From assembly GCA_964579675.1 (NCBI GenBank), contig CAZOIA010000056.1, positions 1 through 27,756 of the forward strand: a stretch of 27,756 nucleotides of DNA, read 5' to 3'. The notes beneath the pieces were generated by a model, which was not told the origin of the DNA, searched no databases, and saw only the letters and a program-made list of their open reading frames with translations. Made by a program: the position numbers and the translations under genes. This DNA comes from CAZOIA01 sp964579675 (lineage in GTDB: Bacteria; Planctomycetota; Phycisphaerae; UBA1845; PWPN01). This document shows positions 14,108 to 22,479 of the stretch, one piece after another; within the stretch, counting starts at the first letter, position 1; each line of letters begins with the position of its first letter.

Positions 14108-14256
14108 CGACCCCGGGATGGATCCTGATGATCCTCAGCGTGGGCTTCGTGCTCGGGCTGGTAACCTTCTGTTTTTACCGCGTCCTCCGCACGCCGAAAA
14201 CCACGCAGCACATGCACGCTCCGCTCGAAATCAACACGCATGATGCGGACACGTGA
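14104..14256 (+). CDS. MetS-like small subunit of NSS symporter
   Basis: The protein is 50 residues. One membrane helix (WILMILSVGFVLGLVTFCFY, about 5-24) is followed by a basic, then polar tail. The ATG overlaps the symporter's TGA by four bases (ATGA), a sign of coupled translation. A tiny single-helix protein fused in this manner to an NSS gene is the arrangement of MetS, needed for activity of MetP in Corynebacterium; sequence similarity in so short a protein is slight, so the call leans on context. GAGGGGGTGAG lies before the start. Confidence 0.75.
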   Translation: MTTPGWILMILSVGFVLGLVTFCFYRVLRTPKTTQHMHAPLEINTHDADT

Positions 14257-14269
14257 GGTCGATGCCCGA

Positions 14270-14295
14270 GCCGGGCGTGCGTGGAAAAACCCGGC
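14270..14295. terminator. Possible stem-loop between convergent genes
   Basis: GCCGGG (14270-14275) pairs with CCCGGC (14290-14295) across a 14-base loop ending in AAAAA. It lies between the metS-like gene and the radical SAM gene, which converge. No long T-run follows. Confidence 0.3.
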
Positions 14296-14306
14296 GTACC
14301 CCGAGC

Positions 14307-15785
14307 TTATGCCGGCGTCGCTCCTGCCGACGGTAAAGGGGGAATCGCCTGGTACTTGGCCAGCGAAAGCGTGAACGCGTCGCGGAGCTTGCGGGTGCGG
14401 GCATTGCGCCGCGGTACGAACCCGAACCTCGCCTCATCTCGCGGCAACTGCAGCTTCGCCATTCGCTTCCAGCCCTTGTTCATCCCGTGAATGAACAGCG
14501 CGCTGGTCAGGCTGCGGGTCATCCACAACGTCCGGAGCGTTCGCCGCCAGACCCACGGCGTGTGGGCGGCGGCGTACCTGAGCTCGTAGATGGCCTCGTC
14601 CAATCTGCTGGCCGACATCTTTTCCGGGTCGTACACGGTCTCCACGAACGTGTAGCGTTCCCAATCTCCGGGATAATCGGTGGCGAAGATCTTGCCCTGA
14701 GCCATCCATTTATCGTACAGCTTGGTCCCGGGCAGCGGCGTCAGGTTCGTGATCTGGATGGTGTCGATGCCGAGCTTGACCGACTGGACCGCGGTCTCAG
14801 CCACGGTCTCCTCGTCGTCCTGATCAGCCCCGATGATGAACGCCCCGAAGACCGAGATGCCCGCCCGATGGAACCCGTCCACGAGTTCCTTGTACCGGCC
14901 GACGTTGTTGCGGTTGACGCCCTTGTGGAAATCCTTGAGCGACTCGGGGTTGAAGGTTTCAAACCCGATGAGCATCCCCCGGCAACCGGCCTTGTATGCC
15001 AGCCGTAAACCCTCTTCGTCGTCCCCCATGTTGACCGTCGTCTGACTGAACCAGAGCCGCTTCTTGCCCCGCTTGATGACCTGCCGAAGCAGCTCCTTCG
15101 CCCAGTCGGCGTGCCTGGGGCCGACGCCGAAGAAATTGTCATCCACCACGAAAACGAAACGCCTTGGCGTCTGGTTCCATTCCTCGATGATGTCGTCGAT
15201 GTCCCGGCGCCGGATGCGGGCGCCGTTGAACTTGGTGACGCTGCAGTATTCGCACCCCACGGGACAGCCTCGGGAGGTTTGAATGCTGGCCACGTCGTAC
15301 GCGCCGTTGATGGGCTGAATGTGCTGGGCGGCCCGGCCGATACCCCGCCGGGCGAGGTCCGGGAGCCGGCCCGTGTATCGGGGTTTCAGTTTGCCGCGGG
15401 CTGCGTCCGCCACGATCTCCGGCCAGATCTCATCGCATTCACCCACCGCCACCGAGTCGAAATGCGGCGCCGCCTCCTCGGGAATGGCCCAGGCGTGCGG
15501 CCCGCCGATGATCGTCGGGATCCCCTCGCGCCGGCATTGAGCGGCAATCTCGTACGCCCGCGTCGCCCCACTCGTGTAGCTGGTCAGGCCGACCAGATCG
15601 AACCGGCCGCGACGCACCTCGCGCTCGGTCACGTCGAACCCGAATGCCTCGTCGATGATCTCGACCGTATGCGGCTTCGGCACAAGCTCCGCCAGTACCT
15701 GCAGACCGAGCTGGGGAATCTTGCTCCCAATCGTGTGATATCCCTGGCACCGACGAGCCACCGGGTTGATCAGTGCAATACGCAT
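14307..15785 (-). CDS. Radical SAM protein with B12-binding-like N-terminal domain
   Basis: The protein is 492 residues. Residues 1-125 form a Rossmann-like cobalamin-binding-type domain (MRIALINPVA, LGLQVLAELV, VEIIDEAFGF, DLVGLTSYTSGATRAYEIA, TIIGGPHAWAIPEEA); the DxHxxG base-on motif is missing, as in many BchE-type proteins. The radical SAM core has the cluster motif CPVGCEYC with Cys174, Cys178 and Cys181, then VFVVDDNFFG and LIGFETFNPESL strands. The last 130 residues are a helical cap seen in this subgroup. Such proteins make methyl transfers, ring closures or lipid changes; the substrate cannot be told, and there are no informative neighbours. I chose the ATG at 15785 because it begins the conserved RIALINP strand. 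Only a weak AGGA precedes it. Confidence 0.82.
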   Translation of the reverse strand: MRIALINPVARRCQGYHTIGSKIPQLGLQVLAELVPKPHTVEIIDEAFGFDVTEREVRRGRFDLVGLTSYTSGATRAYEIAAQCRREGIPTIIGGPHAWAIPEEAAPHFDSVAVGECDEIWPEIVADAARGKLKPRYTGRLPDLARRGIGRAAQHIQPINGAYDVASIQTSRGCPVGCEYCSVTKFNGARIRRRDIDDIIEEWNQTPRRFVFVVDDNFFGVGPRHADWAKELLRQVIKRGKKRLWFSQTTVNMGDDEEGLRLAYKAGCRGMLIGFETFNPESLKDFHKGVNRNNVGRYKELVDGFHRAGISVFGAFIIGADQDDEETVAETAVQSVKLGIDTIQITNLTPLPGTKLYDKWMAQGKIFATDYPGDWERYTFVETVYDPEKMSASRLDEAIYELRYAAAHTPWVWRRTLRTLWMTRSLTSALFIHGMNKGWKRMAKLQLPRDEARFGFVPRRNARTRKLRDAFTLSLAKYQAIPPLPSAGATPA

Positions 15786-16102
15786 GTTGGCCCATTCCTG
15801 GGGAACCGTACGGGATCGGTCAGTACGCTTATGGACTGTCCAAGAGCGACCACACCTGCCATCGTGGAGCGAGGTCATCCGCGCCAAAGGCCTGCCCCCT
15901 CGCCCACGGGGCCGCACTCCCCGATCATAACGATTAACCGCCCGAGAATCAATCGTGCTGAGTTGCTCGTTGGCCGGCGTGAGAATCGAGCAGGAGCCTG
16001 CCTCTGTGAGGCCGGTGGTTCCTCAGACGGGGAATACTCGGGCCGCGAAGTCTAACCCGATGGCGTCACCCACCTTCGTGTCGGACCGGGAACGGAATGC
16101 CG
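15786..16102. other. 317-bp gap with a partial repeat, no gene
   Basis: This separates the radical SAM gene from the glycosidase gene upstream of it. It contains copy 3 of the paired-hairpin repeat (15994-16050). The rest shows no gene or convincing promoter on either strand. Confidence 0.5.
15994..16050 (+). repeat. Paired-hairpin repeat, partial copy 3
   Basis: This aligns to 17694-17750 over 57 bases with about 48 identical. The first hairpin is present (GCCTC-TGT-GAGGC), but the second is lost: the match stops after CCGCGAAG. It lies just downstream of the glycosidase gene, which ends at 16103. Confidence 0.6.
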
Positions 16103-17638
16103 CTACTTGCCGCTTCCCGCTTCGGGCAGCTTGAAGTTGTCTTCCCGGGCGATGAACTCCACTTGATCGAAAACGCGTGGTGCCCGGCCCTTTCCTTCGC
16201 GGTCGTATCTTAGAAAGAGGGTTACCCTGTCGGCCTTCGGGTAGATGGGGTTGCCCTGGCCCACGCCCACGGTGTCCCAGGCGTCGTAGGTTTCCAGGGC
16301 CCGGCTCCAGACGACCGAGTCCGCCCGTGGGTCGGTTTTGCCGGTGGGATCGATGCCGACGCGGCACGCCCCGCCGGAACCGCTCCGGTGCATGGTGAGC
16401 ACCCGAGCGGAGAGCCGGAGCGGTATGCCTTTCGGCACAGTGACTTGCAGGTAAGCGCCGCCGCCCTGGTGTCGCTTTTCCGAACCGGATGCAAGGACGC
16501 CATGCCCTTGCTCGGGCTCGATGCCGAGACGGGCGGCTTCGACGACCTTGTAGCCCTCCCCGAAGGGTTTCCAGCGGCGCGTCGGGGCTTCGAAGTCATC
16601 CTTGAGGTGAACCTTCGGTTTCGGCTTGGGCCTGTTTCTCCGCTCGATGACGGCCTTCCAGTCCTTCGGGTAGTCGCGGAAGACCTGGAACGCTGCCCGG
16701 GGTCTGCCCTTTTGATCGCAAAGCCCGTACTGGGCATCGTCGAAATCACGGTGCGTATGATAGGAAGCCTGGAACACGAAGTCGTACTCGGGGCTGGAGA
16801 GCATGTCCAGCGATTCGGCAAGCCAGCGGGCCTTGTTGTCGTGGCCGTGTTTCTTGCTCCACCCGTATTCGGTGAGCCAGAGTTTGCGGTCCCCATGCCC
16901 GTGGCGGCCGAGGATCTGATGGATTCGCTTCAGGCTGTGCCCGTCGATAGGCCCATCCTCGCGGTAAGGGTGCACCGCGACGGCGTCGAAGTAGTCTCCG
17001 CAGCCCAGTTCATACAGGCGTTCGAGGTAGCGGGTGTAGCCCTTCCAGCCCGCGCCGTCGAGCCCGCCGACCGCGACGAGGCAGTCGGGATTCCCTTCCT
17101 TGAGGGCTTCGTAGGCCACCTTCAGTATAGGCGCGTACTGCTCCGGCCTGTTGACCTCGTTCCAGCCGTAACCGTTCTCTTCATTCCAGAACTCGTAGTA
17201 GCGTACTTTGCCGCGATAGCGGGCCGCTAGCGTCCGGTAGAACTTCTGCGCATCCGGATAGAACTCCGGTTCCGGGGGCCAGCCCCACGGCTTGTTGCGT
17301 TTTTCGGGGGCCAGGGCCCACGGCGGGGTGGCCACGATGAGGAAGAAAGGCTCCAGGCCGAACTTGAGGCACTGCTGAACCTCCTCCTCGCCGCCATGGG
17401 ACCAGTCGTAGACCCCGCGCTTGCTCTCCACCAGGTCCCAGTTGCCCCCGATGCGGATGTTGGTGCATCCGGCGGCCTTGATTTCCTGGAGCTCCTCGTC
17501 GCTCGTTCCAGGGTTCAGGCCGAAGATAAACGGTCGCGGTGTTTCGCCGGCCTGTGCGGGCGGCGGCGGTACCTCTTCACCGCGGGCACAAGAAGAGCCC
17601 GCCCACGCCAGGACCGTTACGCAAACCAGTCGTCTCAT
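16103..17638 (-). CDS. Secreted clan GH-A glycosidase (GH39-like) with jelly-roll domain
   Basis: The protein is 511 residues. The signal ends in a possible lipobox (WAGSSC, Cys17). The TIM barrel runs about 35-340. Acid/base Glu153 lies in YYEFWNEENG at the end of strand 4 and nucleophile Glu257 in LWLTEYGWS at strand 7, the classic clan GH-A pair; IRIGGNWDLVES and AVAVHPYRED fit as well. It resembles GH39/GH5-type xylosidases or endoglycanases, but the family is not sure. After a Pro/Lys linker, residues about 355-505 form a carbohydrate-binding-type jelly roll (LKDDFEAPTRRW to CRVGIDPTGKTDPRADSVVW). The same motif occurs in the large glycosidase at the window end. I chose the ATG at 17638 over a TTG at 17665 because it starts the signal peptide; GAGAGGAG is about 11 bases upstream. 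Confidence 0.8.
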   Translation of the reverse strand: MRRLVCVTVLAWAGSSCARGEEVPPPPAQAGETPRPFIFGLNPGTSDEELQEIKAAGCTNIRIGGNWDLVESKRGVYDWSHGGEEEVQQCLKFGLEPFFLIVATPPWALAPEKRNKPWGWPPEPEFYPDAQKFYRTLAARYRGKVRYYEFWNEENGYGWNEVNRPEQYAPILKVAYEALKEGNPDCLVAVGGLDGAGWKGYTRYLERLYELGCGDYFDAVAVHPYREDGPIDGHSLKRIHQILGRHGHGDRKLWLTEYGWSKKHGHDNKARWLAESLDMLSSPEYDFVFQASYHTHRDFDDAQYGLCDQKGRPRAAFQVFRDYPKDWKAVIERRNRPKPKPKVHLKDDFEAPTRRWKPFGEGYKVVEAARLGIEPEQGHGVLASGSEKRHQGGGAYLQVTVPKGIPLRLSARVLTMHRSGSGGACRVGIDPTGKTDPRADSVVWSRALETYDAWDTVGVGQGNPIYPKADRVTLFLRYDREGKGRAPRVFDQVEFIAREDNFKLPEAGSGK

Positions 17639-17677
17639 CTTGCGTTCCGCTCCTCTCGGGGGCAATAACGGTGGACC

Positions 17678-17775
17678 CGGTTCCGACGCGGTCAGAGCCG
17701 GCCTCTGTGAGGCCGGTGTCTCCTCGTACGGGGAAGCCTCACGCCGCGAAGGGGCACCGGGCTCACAGAGCCCGG
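17678..17775 (+). repeat. Paired-hairpin repeat, copy 2 (best preserved)
   Basis: Two perfect hairpins, CCGGCCTC-TGT-GAGGCCGG (17698-17716) and CCGGGCTC-ACA-GAGCCCGG (17757-17775), are separated by 40 bases. The two loops are each other's complement, so the whole unit is roughly symmetric, as in BIME-type REP pairs of other bacteria. It lies in the gap between nqrM and the glycosidase gene. A 15-base direct repeat (AGCCCGGCTCGGAGC) follows, at about 17769 and 17818. Confidence 0.65.
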
Positions 17776-17874
17776 CTCGGAGCTATTAGCTGTTGCCCAT
17801 GCCAAACCTACACCACAGCCCGGCTCGGAGCCGTTATCCACGCCAGGCACGTACCAGGAAACAGTCCGGGTCCC

Positions 17875-17902
17875 GGAAACCTTACTCCCGCTTGAGGTTT
17901 CC
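17875..17902 (-). terminator. Stem-loop over the nqrM stop, possible operon end
   Basis: GGAAACCT and AGGTTTCC form an 8-bp stem with a 12-base loop that spans the last codons of nqrM. No T-run follows in the direction of reading, so it may stabilise the mRNA end rather than terminate. Confidence 0.3.
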
Positions 17903-18103
17903 GATGGAAAGCTGGACAAAACGCTCCTGCTTGCCTTCTTCGGAACAGGAGAGGCAGGTGGAATCCTGACCATCGTGGCCGGCGGCAGTCCGCCCGCCGC
18001 AACAGGGGCCGCGCAGACCACGCTTGTTGAACATCACCCCTACGGCCAAGCCGAGCGTGGCCATGCCAAAAACGATGACGGCGCTGAGTACAAGGGTTAT
18101 CAC
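17882..18103 (-). CDS. nqrM: Na+-NQR maturation protein NqrM
   Basis: The protein is 73 residues. One N-terminal membrane helix (ITLVLSAVIVFGMATLGLAVGVMF) is followed by a basic turn and a Cys-rich segment with CCGG and CLSC; NqrM (former DUF539) has this same plan, a helix with conserved Cys pairs. In Vibrio, NqrM is needed to place the iron between NqrD and NqrE. The C-terminal 20 residues (about QERFVQLSIGNLKRE) extend past the usual end. The GTG start at 18103 lies 10 bases after the apbE stop; GAGG is about 10 bases upstream. Being last in the nqr operon directly after apbE is the standard position and supports the call. Confidence 0.85.
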   Translation of the reverse strand: MITLVLSAVIVFGMATLGLAVGVMFNKRGLRGPCCGGRTAAGHDGQDSTCLSCSEEGKQERFVQLSIGNLKRE

Positions 18104-18113
18104 TGTAAGGACC

Positions 18114-19178
18114 TCACTCGCTGTTTACCGCAACGGTGAAGGCTGAGGTCGCCTTTTCCGTGATTGTATCATCGCTCTGCCTGATAAGGAACAGTGCGGC
18201 AATGCCCCGACTTTCCGCGAGCTCGTAACCCTCACGCGGTCCCAGGACCATTAGCGCGGTCGCCCAGGCATCCGCAAGAACACATTGATCGTGAATCACG
18301 CTGACCGACGCCAGGTTGTGAGTAACCGGCATTGCGGTGCGGGGGTCGATTGTATGCGAGAGGCGCTGACCGTCCTTGACATAGTAGTTTCGGTAGTCGC
18401 CTGAGGTGGCCAACGACGCGTCGGCAAGGTTGATGATACTGTGGGCCGACCGGGCGCCCGCCGCCGGCTGTTCGATCGCAATCCGCCAGGCGTGACCCTT
18501 GACGGTCTTTCCTCTGGTTCTGATTTCGCCCCCGATCTCCACCATGTAACCATCAATCCCCCGCGCCTCCAGGAGCTCCGCGACCTGATCGACGGCATAG
18601 CCCTTGGCAAGAGCGGAAAGGTCGCAGTAGATGTCAGGACGCTGCTTGCGGAGGGCGATCGCGACGGGGTCGATTTCGACCATGCGGTAGCCGATCCTTT
18701 CCCGAAGGGCGGCGAGTTCATTTTCATCAGGCAGTTCCGGCCGGTCAGGTTCAGGGCCGAATCCGTAAGCATTCACAGCCGGGCCGACGGTGATGTCAAA
18801 CGCCCCGGCGGTCATCCTGCTCACCTCGTGGGCACATTGAAACACCTCCAGGGTGCTGGCGGATACCCGAAAAGGGGAATCGTTGCCATGGGCGTTGAAA
18901 CGGGACAGTTCCGAGTCCGGCAAGTAAGTTGACATCTTGCCGTTAACATCGTCCAGGCAGGTCTTGATCTCACCGGCGAGCTGATCGAGATCCTCATGCC
19001 GCAGAAACGGGCAGCATCTCACCACGTACTTGACGGTGTAGGTGGTCCCCATCGTCGAGCCGGACAACCGGTTCAGTCGCGGGCGGGGCCAAGCGAGGAG
19101 GACACCCACCAGCAGCAGGGCGACAACGACAAGCGCCGGCCTGAGCAATCTCGCTCGCCATGTCTTGCCTGGAGGCAT
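18114..19178 (-). CDS. apbE: FAD:protein FMN transferase ApbE
   Basis: The protein is 354 residues. ApbE splits FAD and attaches FMN to Thr of NqrB and NqrC on the outer side of the membrane. An N-terminal membrane anchor (about 11-30, ALVVVALLLVGVLLAW) is followed by STMGTTYTVKY, ELSRFNAHGN, AFDITVGPAVNAYGFGP, DLSALAKGYAVDQVAELL, IGGEIRTRG and HTIDPRTAMPV, all standard ApbE blocks; the DPR/HTIDP loop and the ADAWATALMVLG segment supply magnesium and flavin contacts. No lipobox Cys is evident, so it appears helix-anchored. The ATG at 19178 is 5 bases after the nqrF stop, with no clear Shine-Dalgarno, which suggests coupled translation. Confidence 0.92.
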   Translation of the reverse strand: MPPGKTWRARLLRPALVVVALLLVGVLLAWPRPRLNRLSGSTMGTTYTVKYVVRCCPFLRHEDLDQLAGEIKTCLDDVNGKMSTYLPDSELSRFNAHGNDSPFRVSASTLEVFQCAHEVSRMTAGAFDITVGPAVNAYGFGPEPDRPELPDENELAALRERIGYRMVEIDPVAIALRKQRPDIYCDLSALAKGYAVDQVAELLEARGIDGYMVEIGGEIRTRGKTVKGHAWRIAIEQPAAGARSAHSIINLADASLATSGDYRNYYVKDGQRLSHTIDPRTAMPVTHNLASVSVIHDQCVLADAWATALMVLGPREGYELAESRGIAALFLIRQSDDTITEKATSAFTVAVNSE

Positions 19179-19183
19179 CAAGG

Positions 19184-20413
19184 TCAGATTCCAAAATCGT
19201 CCAACATGATGTTCTCCCGCTCCACGCCCAGATCCAGCAGCATATTGATGCAGGCGTCGTTCATCACCGGGGGGCCGCACAGGTAGTACTCGATATCCTC
19301 CGGCGCGCGATGGCTCATCAGGTACCGGTCGCGCACAACCTCGTGGATGAATCCGGTCGGTCCGTCCCACTTGTCCTCTGCCAGCGGTTCGGAAAGGGCG
19401 AGGTGCCATTCAAAGTTCCCGTTGTCGGCGGCGAGTCGATTGAAATCATCCACATAGAAGCACTCGCGCAGACTTCGGGCCCCGTACCAGAATGAGACCT
19501 TCCGGTTCGTCTGGATTCGTCGGAACTGGTCGAGGATGTGTGAACGCATGGGGGCCATCCCCGCCCCACCGCCGATGAAGACCATTTCGCTGCCGGTCTG
19601 GCGGGCGAAGAACTCGCCGAAGGGCCCGCAGATGGTCACCTCGTCGCCCGGCTTGAGATTGAAGATATAGGAGGACATCTTCCCCGGCGGGGCGTCCCGC
19701 GGGGCGTCGGGCGGCGGCGTGGCGATCCGCACGTTCAGCATCACAATGTGGTTTTCCTCGGGATAGTTGGCCATGGAGTAGGCCCGCTCCACCGGCTCAT
19801 CGACCTTGGAGACGTAATGCCAGAGATCCAGCCTGTCCCAGTCCTTCCGGAATTCATCCTCGACGTCAAAGTGCTTGAAGCGGGCAACATGAGGCGGGGC
19901 CTGGATCTGTATGTAGCCGCCGGCGCGGAACTCGATAACTTCTCCTTCCGGCAATTCCAGGATCAGTTCCTTGATGAAGGTGGCCACGTTGCGGTTGGAG
20001 CGGACTCTGCATCGCCACTGCTTGGCGCTGAAGATCTCCGGGGCAATTCTGATCTTCATGTCGTTCTTGACCTTGAGCTGACAGGCCAGACGGCATCCCT
20101 CGCGGGCTTCTTTGCGGGTGATATGGCCCAGCTCGGTGGGGAGTATGCTGCCTCCCCCTTCGAGGACATCCACCTTGCAGACCCCGCACGTGCCCTGGCC
20201 CCCGCAAGCGGAGGGAATGAAGATCTTCTCGGCGGCGAGGGTATTCAGCAACGTCTCGCCTGCCGCAACGCTTAAATCGTTGGCAGGCTCGTCATTGATG
20301 CGAATGGTCACGGTTCCGCTGCTGACCAGTTTCGCCTTTGCGACCAGCAACAGGCAAACCAGGGCGACAATCACCCCGGTGAACATCGTGACGCCTAGAA
20401 TTATCGTTGTCAT
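19184..20413 (-). CDS. nqrF: Na+-translocating NADH:quinone reductase subunit F
   Basis: The protein is 409 residues, the usual length. NqrF takes electrons from NADH through FAD to a 2Fe-2S centre. An N-terminal helix (about 4-24) anchors it. The ferredoxin domain has Cys70, Cys76, Cys79 and Cys111 (SACGGQGTCGVC and RLACQ). The FAD domain has RAYSMANYPEE and the NADH domain GGGAGMAPMRSHI and YYLCGPPVMNDA. The chain ends in a normal DDFG. I chose the ATG at 20413, where the membrane helix begins; the frame back to 20476 overlaps nqrE and adds nothing. There are 28 bases after the nqrE stop. Confidence 0.96.
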   Translation of the reverse strand: MTTIILGVTMFTGVIVALVCLLLVAKAKLVSSGTVTIRINDEPANDLSVAAGETLLNTLAAEKIFIPSACGGQGTCGVCKVDVLEGGGSILPTELGHITRKEAREGCRLACQLKVKNDMKIRIAPEIFSAKQWRCRVRSNRNVATFIKELILELPEGEVIEFRAGGYIQIQAPPHVARFKHFDVEDEFRKDWDRLDLWHYVSKVDEPVERAYSMANYPEENHIVMLNVRIATPPPDAPRDAPPGKMSSYIFNLKPGDEVTICGPFGEFFARQTGSEMVFIGGGAGMAPMRSHILDQFRRIQTNRKVSFWYGARSLRECFYVDDFNRLAADNGNFEWHLALSEPLAEDKWDGPTGFIHEVVRDRYLMSHRAPEDIEYYLCGPPVMNDACINMLLDLGVERENIMLDDFGI

Positions 20414-20441
20414 CAGACCCCGGGCCCTTACAAATCGGTTT

Positions 20442-21068
20442 CTACAACTGGATCCCCGAGAAAGCCATGAACCCAAGCGCCATCAACCCGGTGATGATAA
20501 AGGCGATCCCAAGTCCCCTCAGCCCCACCGGGACGTTGCTGTAGCGCATCCGCTCGCGGATAGCCGCCAGGGCAACAATGGCCAACGCGAAGCCCAGCCC
20601 GCTGCCGAATCCGAAGACGGCACTCTCGCCGAAGGTGTAGTCCCGCTCCACCATGAACAGCGATCCACCGAGAATCGCGCAGTTGACGGCGATCAAGGGA
20701 AGAAACACGCCCAACGCCCCATACAGGGCCGGCGCATACCGGTCAATGATCATCTCTACGATCTGCACCGTGGCCGCTATCGTGCCGATGTAACTGATGA
20801 ATCCCAGAAACGCCAGATCAATCTCGGCCATCGCCGGCCCGATCACCGGCAGCCAGACCAGGGCTCCCTCCTTGAGCAGGTAGTTGTATATCAGATTATT
20901 GAGCGGGCAGGTGACCGATAGGACGAAGACCACCGCGAGCCCGAGGCCGACTGACGTGTCCACCTTTCTCGAACAGGCAAGGAAAGAGCACATGCCCAGA
21001 AAAAACGCCAGGGCAACGTTCTCCACGAAAACCGCTTTGATCGCCAGGGATAGATAGTGTTCAAGCAT
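20442..21068 (-). CDS. nqrE: Na+-translocating NADH:quinone reductase subunit E
   Basis: The protein is 208 residues with about six membrane helices. The start EHYLSLAIKAVFVENVALAFFLGMC and the segments TCPLNNLIYNYLL and AVNCAILGGSLFMVERDY are family hallmarks; the Cys in FLGMCSF and in AVNCAI bind the iron shared with NqrD. The ATG at 21068 lies two bases after the nqrD stop. The longer frame beyond it overlaps nqrD and is a shadow. Confidence 0.96.
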   Translation of the reverse strand: MLEHYLSLAIKAVFVENVALAFFLGMCSFLACSRKVDTSVGLGLAVVFVLSVTCPLNNLIYNYLLKEGALVWLPVIGPAMAEIDLAFLGFISYIGTIAATVQIVEMIIDRYAPALYGALGVFLPLIAVNCAILGGSLFMVERDYTFGESAVFGFGSGLGFALAIVALAAIRERMRYSNVPVGLRGLGIAFIITGLMALGFMAFSGIQL

Positions 21069-21070
21069 TC

Positions 21071-21694
21071 TTATGCCGCCTCCACCTGCTCCGGCCTCCA
21101 GGTCCTGAGCGCCCAGATCAAGAGCCCGATGAAGAAGAAAGCTCCCGGCGAGAGGAGCATCAGCCCGTTCGGGTTGTACCAGCCGCCTTCGGTCACCGGC
21201 CGAAGCACCTGCACCCCGAACAGGGAGCCGGAACCCAGAAGTTCCCGGAAAAACGCGGTCACCAGAAGGATCAAATCGTACCCCAGCGCGTTGCCGATAC
21301 CATCGAGAAGGCACCGGACCGGGCCGTTCTGCATGGCGAAGGCCTCCGCCCGCCCCATGACGATACAATTGGTGATGATGAGCCCGACGAATACCGACAG
21401 TTGCTTGCTGATGTCGTAAAGAAAAGCCTTCAGTACCTGGTCAGTAATCATGACCAGGGACGCGATGACGGACAACTGAAAGATAATGCGGACGTTGGGA
21501 GGAACCCGGTTCCGCAGCAGGCCGACCGCCAGGTTTGACCCGGCCAGCACCGCCGTCAGGGCGACCGACATGACCAGGGCGGTCTCCATCTTCGTGGTCA
21601 CCGCAAGGGCCGAGCATATTCCCAGCACCTGCACGGCAATCGGATTGTTGTTGAACAGGGGGTCCAACAGGATCTTCTTGTATTCTCTGTTCAC
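21071..21694 (-). CDS. nqrD: Na+-translocating NADH:quinone reductase subunit D
   Basis: The protein is 207 residues with about six helices. It starts VNREYKKILLDPLFNNNPIAVQVLGICSALAVTTKMETALVM (read as Met at the first codon) and has ITNCIVMGRAEAFAM, both typical of NqrD; the Cys of GICSAL and TNCIV complete the iron site with NqrE. The GTG start at 21694 overlaps the nqrC stop as GTGA, so translation is coupled. The longer frame upstream is a shadow of nqrC. Confidence 0.95.
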   Translation of the reverse strand: MNREYKKILLDPLFNNNPIAVQVLGICSALAVTTKMETALVMSVALTAVLAGSNLAVGLLRNRVPPNVRIIFQLSVIASLVMITDQVLKAFLYDISKQLSVFVGLIITNCIVMGRAEAFAMQNGPVRCLLDGIGNALGYDLILLVTAFFRELLGSGSLFGVQVLRPVTEGGWYNPNGLMLLSPGAFFFIGLLIWALRTWRPEQVEAA

Positions 21695-22479
21695 TTTGAT
21701 CCGCTCCGCGATTCGCGGAATCGCTTCAGGTAAGGGGCAAAACCATGTTCGCTCAGCCAGAACTGCACCAGATGATTCACCCCCCGGCTGGTAATGGTGG
21801 CCCCGGACAGACCATCCACCCGATAGGGGTCGGTTTCTACCGGGCCCGCTGCTCCCTTTATGACCGAGATCCTCACGTTCCCATCTTCGTCGTAGGCCTT
21901 GCGACCAGGCCAGCGGGCTTTCCATTTGGGGTTATCCACTTCTCCCCCCAGCCCGGGTGTTTCCCCATGCTCATAGAAGGTAATACCTCTGATGGTGGTG
22001 GTGTCCGAATCCAAGGCGATGAACCCGTAAAGCGTCGACCACAACCCCTTGCCCTCGACAGGCAGGATGATCTCGTCCACCCTGCCGTCTTTCAGGACCT
22101 TGTAGACCAGGGCGTGATCCGGCACCCGCGAGACCTGGGCCGGGTTTGGGGGCGCCTGCCTGCTTCGCTGCGGGTCCCTGGCCGCCTCGCGCTGGTCAAA
22201 GGTCGATGGGTCGATGTCCGTATCCTTACCGTCTTTCAGGTCCACGACGACCGACTTAATACGCTCCGCGAACAGACTGGAGATCGCGGTCGGGGTGATG
22301 TCCTGGGCCGGTTCGACCAGGCCCGCCGCCAGCAGGACGTTTGTACGGACGTCCCAAACGGCGTTGTTCTCCTGACGCTGCTTGAGACAGACTGCCGTTG
22401 CCGACACCAGCAGGGAGCAGACGATGCAAACCGCTGCGGAAAACCCAATCGTGTACACGGTGCTATACTGTCGCTGCAT
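21691..22479 (-). CDS. nqrC: Na+-translocating NADH:quinone reductase subunit C
   Basis: The protein is 262 residues. One N-terminal helix (about 9-30) anchors a periplasmic flavoprotein domain. The ApbE target DGLSGATIT lies at 223-230, with Thr228 the expected FMN-carrying residue. GKGLWSTLYGFIALD and ITFYEHGETPGLGGEVDNPKW are strong NqrC markers. The segment at about 95-118 (QREAARDPQRSRQAPPNPAQ) is a basic Pro-rich insertion that looks loose. It overlaps the end of nqrB by 17 bases and the start of nqrD by 4. Confidence 0.96.
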   Translation of the reverse strand: MQRQYSTVYTIGFSAAVCIVCSLLVSATAVCLKQRQENNAVWDVRTNVLLAAGLVEPAQDITPTAISSLFAERIKSVVVDLKDGKDTDIDPSTFDQREAARDPQRSRQAPPNPAQVSRVPDHALVYKVLKDGRVDEIILPVEGKGLWSTLYGFIALDSDTTTIRGITFYEHGETPGLGGEVDNPKWKARWPGRKAYDEDGNVRISVIKGAAGPVETDPYRVDGLSGATITSRGVNHLVQFWLSEHGFAPYLKRFRESRSGSK

